Shown: positions 5,773 through 8,566 of the stretch, one piece after another | Layout of the letters: every line of letters begins with the position of its first letter | How positions within the stretch are numbered: the first letter of the stretch is position 1 | Source of the DNA: an uncultured Lachnospiraceae bacterium | Lineage (GTDB): Bacteria > Bacillota > Clostridia > Lachnospirales > Lachnospiraceae | Assembly (NCBI GenBank): GCA_947594085.1 | Contig: CANQEB010000092.1 | Location: forward strand, 1-8,566 | Reading direction: 5' to 3' | DNA length: 8,566 nucleotides | Notes under the pieces: model-generated | Seen by the model: the letters and a program-made list of their open reading frames with translations, nothing else | Told to the model about the DNA's origin: nothing | Databases searched by the model: none | Program-made: the position numbers and the translations under genes

Positions 5773-7320
5773 TCATTCACCAAATGATTCTTCTGAAATC
5801 CCGGCGGCCGGCTTTCCTGCCTGCCGCACCTTTTCCGCCCCATCGAGCGGCAGCGTGATGTGCACCTGCGTGCCCTTTCCCTCGCCCTCGCTCTCGATTT
5901 GCAGCAAGTTCTCACGATTATAATAAAGCCTAAGCCGCGACAACACATTGCCCACCGCGATCCCGGTGGAGCGCGGGTTCTCCTCGCCGCCGCCGACTTT
6001 TCCTTCCATCACCGCCTGTATCATCTCCTGCGACATTCCCTTTCCGTTGTCGCTGACCTTGATCCGCAATTCGTCGCCTTCCCGGTGCACCGAGAGATGA
6101 ATGCATCCCTCCTCCATACAGTCATGGATTCCGTGCTGCACCGCGTTCTCCACGATCGGCTGCAGGATCATGCTCGGAATCGGAATATCATCGATTCCCT
6201 CGTCCACATCCTTCGTGTATGTGATATCCCCCGCGAACCGAACATTGAGAATATAGATATAATTGTCCACCGCCTCGATTTCCTCGCGGAGCGTGGCGTC
6301 GCTTCCCATCTTGCGCACATTGTAGCGAAAGAAATCCGCCATCTTCTCGAGGAACATTCCGGTCTTGTCCGCATCCTCCATCATCGCGAGCTGTGCGCCC
6401 GCATTCAGGGAATTAAACAGGAAATGCGGGTTGATCTGCGCCTGCAGAAAGCGAAGCTGTGCTTCCTTCAGATGCGTCTCCATCGAGAGCTCGCGCGATT
6501 TCATCTGCGCTTCCTTCTCCATGCTGTCTCTCAGCTTGTCGATATTCTCGCGGATACTTACCACCATCTGATTGAAGCTGCGTGTCACGACCCCAACTTC
6601 ATCCTCGGACACTACGGGAAGCTCGGGGATATCCAGGCTCCCCTGCGCCATCTCGGACGAGGCCGTAGACAGTGCCAGAAGGGGGCGAATCATATCTCGG
6701 ATCAGGATCACAGCGACCGCGCTTCCCACGATAAACACGATCATGATGATGAAAAGGCTCACCTGCTCCAGCACATCCATCGAGGACAGGAGCAGCTGGT
6801 AGTTCTCGGAATTGCGGCGGAACTGAAGATTGTTCAGCCGGTAAATATAGGAGTTGATATACTGATAGGTCTGGCTCCCCTCCTCGTAATACTCCCTGTA
6901 CCGCTCGACGTTTCGCCCGCGCTTCGCCTGCACAGTGAGGTCGGTCTGCTCCAGATAGCTCTCCGACATGCTGCGGATGTTCTTTTCGAGAATCTTGATC
7001 TCGCTATCGATATTTTTGTCGTTCAGATCCTCCAGCCGCTCCCGGTAATCCTGCTCGTAGCGGTAATAATCCTCCAGCGCCTGACTGCTCTTTGTGCTCA
7101 GATATTCATAGACGGTATCCTGCACCTGATCCAGCATATCGGACAGCTCGTTGATCGTCACGTTGCTCGAAAACACCGCGTCGATCCGCTCGACCGCTGA
7201 GTGAATCTGGCCGAAGATGAAGAGGTTCATCCCCACGACAAAGAGGAGCACAAGAAACATCACCGCGCTCAGCTTTGTCTGCATGGAATTGACGCCCGGA
7301 AACCGGCTTTTCCCATTCAT
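5773..7320 (-). CDS. YesM/LytS-like sensor histidine kinase
   Basis: Inner-membrane sensor kinase of 515 residues. Order: cytoplasmic N-terminus, TM1 (about 18-37), an extracytoplasmic, almost wholly helical sensor (38-186), TM2 (about 187-207), HAMP linker (about 208-260), a coiled coil, then the His_kinase domain with QINPHFLFNSLN (295-306; His299 is the phospho-acceptor). The ATPase follows, with N-box QPIVENAVQHGI (387-398), G1 VSDNGKGM (422-429) and a G2-like region STGIAVGNVLSRL (451-463). All catalytic motifs are intact. The sensor is about 150 residues of helices rather than the larger dCache domain of many YesM proteins. This fits a kinase that reads a partner protein, here the binding protein encoded just upstream. 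GGAGG at 7331-7335 lies 10 nt before the ATG. Its stop overlaps the first possible ATG of the regulator (ATGA at 5773-5776). Target: the response regulator at 4157-5752. Confidence 0.92.
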   Translation of the reverse strand: MNGKSRFPGVNSMQTKLSAVMFLVLLFVVGMNLFIFGQIHSAVERIDAVFSSNVTINELSDMLDQVQDTVYEYLSTKSSQALEDYYRYEQDYRERLEDLNDKNIDSEIKILEKNIRSMSESYLEQTDLTVQAKRGRNVERYREYYEEGSQTYQYINSYIYRLNNLQFRRNSENYQLLLSSMDVLEQVSLFIIMIVFIVGSAVAVILIRDMIRPLLALSTASSEMAQGSLDIPELPVVSEDEVGVVTRSFNQMVVSIRENIDKLRDSMEKEAQMKSRELSMETHLKEAQLRFLQAQINPHFLFNSLNAGAQLAMMEDADKTGMFLEKMADFFRYNVRKMGSDATLREEIEAVDNYIYILNVRFAGDITYTKDVDEGIDDIPIPSMILQPIVENAVQHGIHDCMEEGCIHLSVHREGDELRIKVSDNGKGMSQEMIQAVMEGKVGGGEENPRSTGIAVGNVLSRLRLYYNRENLLQIESEGEGKGTQVHITLPLDGAEKVRQAGKPAAGISEESFGE

Positions 7321-7390
7321 CCTGATCGTACCTCCACGTTACTTTCCAGATCGGGCGCTGCCTCCGGCTGCCCGAATATGTCGAATCCGA

Positions 7391-8392
7391 TTATCCCTCC
7401 GCAAATTCCGTCGCGTTCTCCTGCGTGATCACGTTCAGGTTCACGCTGTAATAACTGCTCGCGTGGCCGAGGGAGAGATATTCGTCCAACGCGTCCACGC
7501 TGTACCTCCCGATCTCCCCCATATCGAGGGCGATCGTGGCGGGCACGGTTCCGCGCGCCACAGCATCCAAAATCATATCCGAGTAATAGAATCCGATAAT
7601 GTCTACGTTTCCCACCTCGTTGAAATCGACCAGCGCCTGGTACGCGCACTCCGTGATTACCTCGTCCATGCAAATCAAGATATCCGGCAGCCCGTCCTCG
7701 TTCATGAAGATGTCGCGAACCGCCTCCTCCGCGTTGAAGTCCGAAGAGCTATCCACGCTCTGGACTGAGATATCCACCGTCTGATCCTGCGCCTTTCTCT
7801 GCTCCACGGTCCTGGCCATATAGGAGCTCACCAACCCGGTATCCACATCTCCGCCCTCGGAGTCCGCCAGGATCATGATCTCTGTCCGCCCCGACTTCAG
7901 GAGCCCCAGCACCTGCTCTGTGTAGGCGTCGCCCATCTGGTAGCTGTTGAGACCCACAAAGCTGATCCTCTGGCTAGCCGAATCATCCTCAAGCACCATG
8001 ACGACCGGAATACCAGCCTGCGCAGCCTCATCAATCAGACGCTGCGTCTCTTTGCTTCCGTCCGGCCTCAGGATAATCCCATCTACCTTCGAGGCGATCG
8101 CAATCCGAAGGCAGTCCTGCAGCGTATACTCCGGATTGTCCTCCGGCCGCACCAGCTCCAGGCAGGCGTCCGTCGCGGCCGCCTCCTGCGAAGCGCTCTC
8201 GTAGATCGAATCCCAGAGCAAGGAATTTCCTCCGTCCTCGATCAGCACGTAGTGTCGGTCGTATTCCCTGCTGTTGCGGAGCTCTACAATGTCCACGCGC
8301 TCCATCATCTTCTGGAAGTAAATCCAGATTCCGGAGAGAAGCAGCGCGCATCCGGCCAGTATGAAAAATATTGTCATCGTCGGTTTTTTCAT
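7391..8392 (-). CDS. Membrane-anchored periplasmic-binding-protein-like sugar sensor (XylFII/RbsB type)
   Basis: A 333-residue type 1 periplasmic-binding-protein fold, tethered by an N-terminal hydrophobic segment (about 7-26). The two lobes are visible: DCLRIAIASKVDGIILRPDG (93-112), AAQAGIPVVMVLEDD (123-137), FVGLNSYQMGDAYTEQ (145-160), IMILADSEGGD (172-182), GLPDILICMDEV (234-245) and VDIIGFYYSDMILDAVARGTVPATIALD (263-290). As first gene of the operon, upstream of the kinase, it matches the extracytoplasmic sensing subunit of XylFII-LytS-type systems. There, sugar binding promotes complex formation with the kinase; transport is not its job. An ILAGC motif (11-15) looks like a lipobox, but the hydrophobic stretch continues after the Cys, so a plain membrane anchor is at least as likely. 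GAGGA (8406-8410) lies 13 nt before the ATG, a weak ribosome site. A 70-bp gap separates it from the kinase. Ligand is unknown; a pentose is inferred from the xylF neighbour. Confidence 0.8.
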   Translation of the reverse strand: MKKPTMTIFFILAGCALLLSGIWIYFQKMMERVDIVELRNSREYDRHYVLIEDGGNSLLWDSIYESASQEAAATDACLELVRPEDNPEYTLQDCLRIAIASKVDGIILRPDGSKETQRLIDEAAQAGIPVVMVLEDDSASQRISFVGLNSYQMGDAYTEQVLGLLKSGRTEIMILADSEGGDVDTGLVSSYMARTVEQRKAQDQTVDISVQSVDSSSDFNAEEAVRDIFMNEDGLPDILICMDEVITECAYQALVDFNEVGNVDIIGFYYSDMILDAVARGTVPATIALDMGEIGRYSVDALDEYLSLGHASSYYSVNLNVITQENATEFAEG

Positions 8393-8492
8393 GGCAGTGT
8401 ATGTATCCTCTATATGTTTTCAGCGCAAATGATATTGCCGGATATTGATTCCTCATTTATCGTTGCTGACAATATTATAATATATTTTAATA
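8393..8492 (-). promoter_or_regulatory. Upstream region of the sugar-sensing operon
   Basis: This short AT-rich region lies between the operon start and the intron end. On the minus strand it has a TATAAT (8479-8474), but the position 17 bp further up falls inside the intron sequence and shows no -35 box. A TTGTCA (8472-8467) could be a -35 with only a poor -10 (ATCAAT, 8449-8444) at 17 bp. On the plus strand GATATTG occurs twice with a 10-bp period (8431-8437 and 8441-8447), a possible regulator site. No single promoter is convincing. Confidence 0.35.
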
Positions 8493-8566
8493 ATCGAGTA
8501 GGAGGCGGTGATTAGCCGCCGTCCTCTCACACCACCGTGCGTACCGTTCGGTACACGGCGGTTTCA
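8493..8566 (-). mobile_element. Group II intron, 3' end (domains V and VI), partial
   Basis: On the minus strand 8562-8531 folds as domain V. A 9-bp lower helix (ACCGCCGTG with CACGGTGGT) contains a G-U wobble at the catalytic-triad position (C-G-C). A two-base CG bulge follows on the 3' side, and an upper helix TACC/GGTA closes a 4-base loop. Domain VI follows at about 8528-8493: GGCGG pairs with CCGCC, AGGA with TCCT and GAG with CTC. It has a single bulged A at 8499, the expected lariat branch point 7-8 nt before the 3' splice site, near 8493 after ...CTCGAT. The CGC triad points to a IIC-like bacterial intron. The rest of the intron, including any reverse transcriptase gene, would lie beyond 8566. 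The TGA at 8566-8564 might be its stop codon, which cannot be shown here. Confidence 0.8.
8531..8562 (-). ncRNA. Group II intron domain V hairpin
   Basis: The 32-nt catalytic hairpin is complete in the window. All nine lower pairs form (eight Watson-Crick, one G-U), and the bulge is two nucleotides. The upper helix is shorter than in the classical 34-nt domain V. Completeness of this element suggests the intron end is not degraded. Confidence 0.78.

Noticed and set aside
5753..5776. Glu-rich N-terminal extension (MTVEEEEE) on the response regulator
   Set aside because: The Glu codons form the GAGGAGG ribosome site of the ATG at 5752, and family members begin at the equivalent of MYRFLVADDEG.
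4124..5923. 599-residue open frame on the plus strand, antisense to the response regulator
   Set aside because: It lies opposite a clearly recognised gene, has no ribosome site and its translation is rich in Arg, His and Leu without any family motif. It is a by-product of GC-biased codons on the other strand.
5860..7200. 446-residue open frame on the plus strand, antisense to the histidine kinase
   Set aside because: His- and Leu-rich shadow of the kinase with no start signal or recognisable domain.

Overview
The window looks like a piece of a Clostridia chromosome, most likely Lachnospiraceae. The reasons are moderately GC-rich coding DNA, strong GGAGG-type ribosome sites, a type III glutamine synthetase, a YesM/YesN-type two-component pair linked to xylose-binding proteins, and a Phd/YefM antitoxin. 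This is inferred from protein families; no species can be named.

Layout from left to right. (1) 39-2048, minus strand: glutamine synthetase III (glnN). The catalytic region is complete, but the conserved C-terminal end is missing. (2) 2049-2546: AT-rich gap holding the presumed glnN leader. It has a promoter-like pair at 2308-2336 and, directly after the predicted start site, a terminator-like hairpin at 2255-2294. That is the geometry of transcription attenuation. (3) 2547-2998, plus strand: a Phd/YefM-family antitoxin with a textbook promoter and a perfect 11-bp inverted-repeat operator, followed by only the C-terminal third of a RelE/ParE-type toxin. (4) 3009-8392, minus strand: a compact operon read from right to left. 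It encodes a membrane-anchored sugar-binding protein, a YesM-like sensor kinase, a YesN-like response regulator and a XylF-type xylose-binding lipoprotein. (5) 8393-8492: operon upstream region. (6) 8493-8566: 3' end of a group II intron (domains V and VI), same direction as the operon, running off the right edge.

Working model for the operon: the anchored binding protein (7391-8392) reads extracellular sugar and passes the signal to the kinase (5773-7320), as in the XylFII-LytS xylose sensors of clostridia. The kinase phosphorylates the regulator, whose AraC-type domain drives sugar-uptake genes. XylF (3009-4160) would deliver sugar to an ABC transporter, but no ATPase or permease gene follows it; the toxin-antitoxin remnant begins about 10 bp beyond.

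The most striking point is that several genes are interrupted. The response regulator is split by one in-frame TGA exactly where its family usually has tryptophan, separating the receiver from the DNA-binding domain. GlnN lacks about 30-50 C-terminal residues. The toxin lacks its N-terminal part. The intron sits about 100 bp upstream of the operon start. These may be real decay and rearrangement or, for the single-base TGA, a sequencing error.
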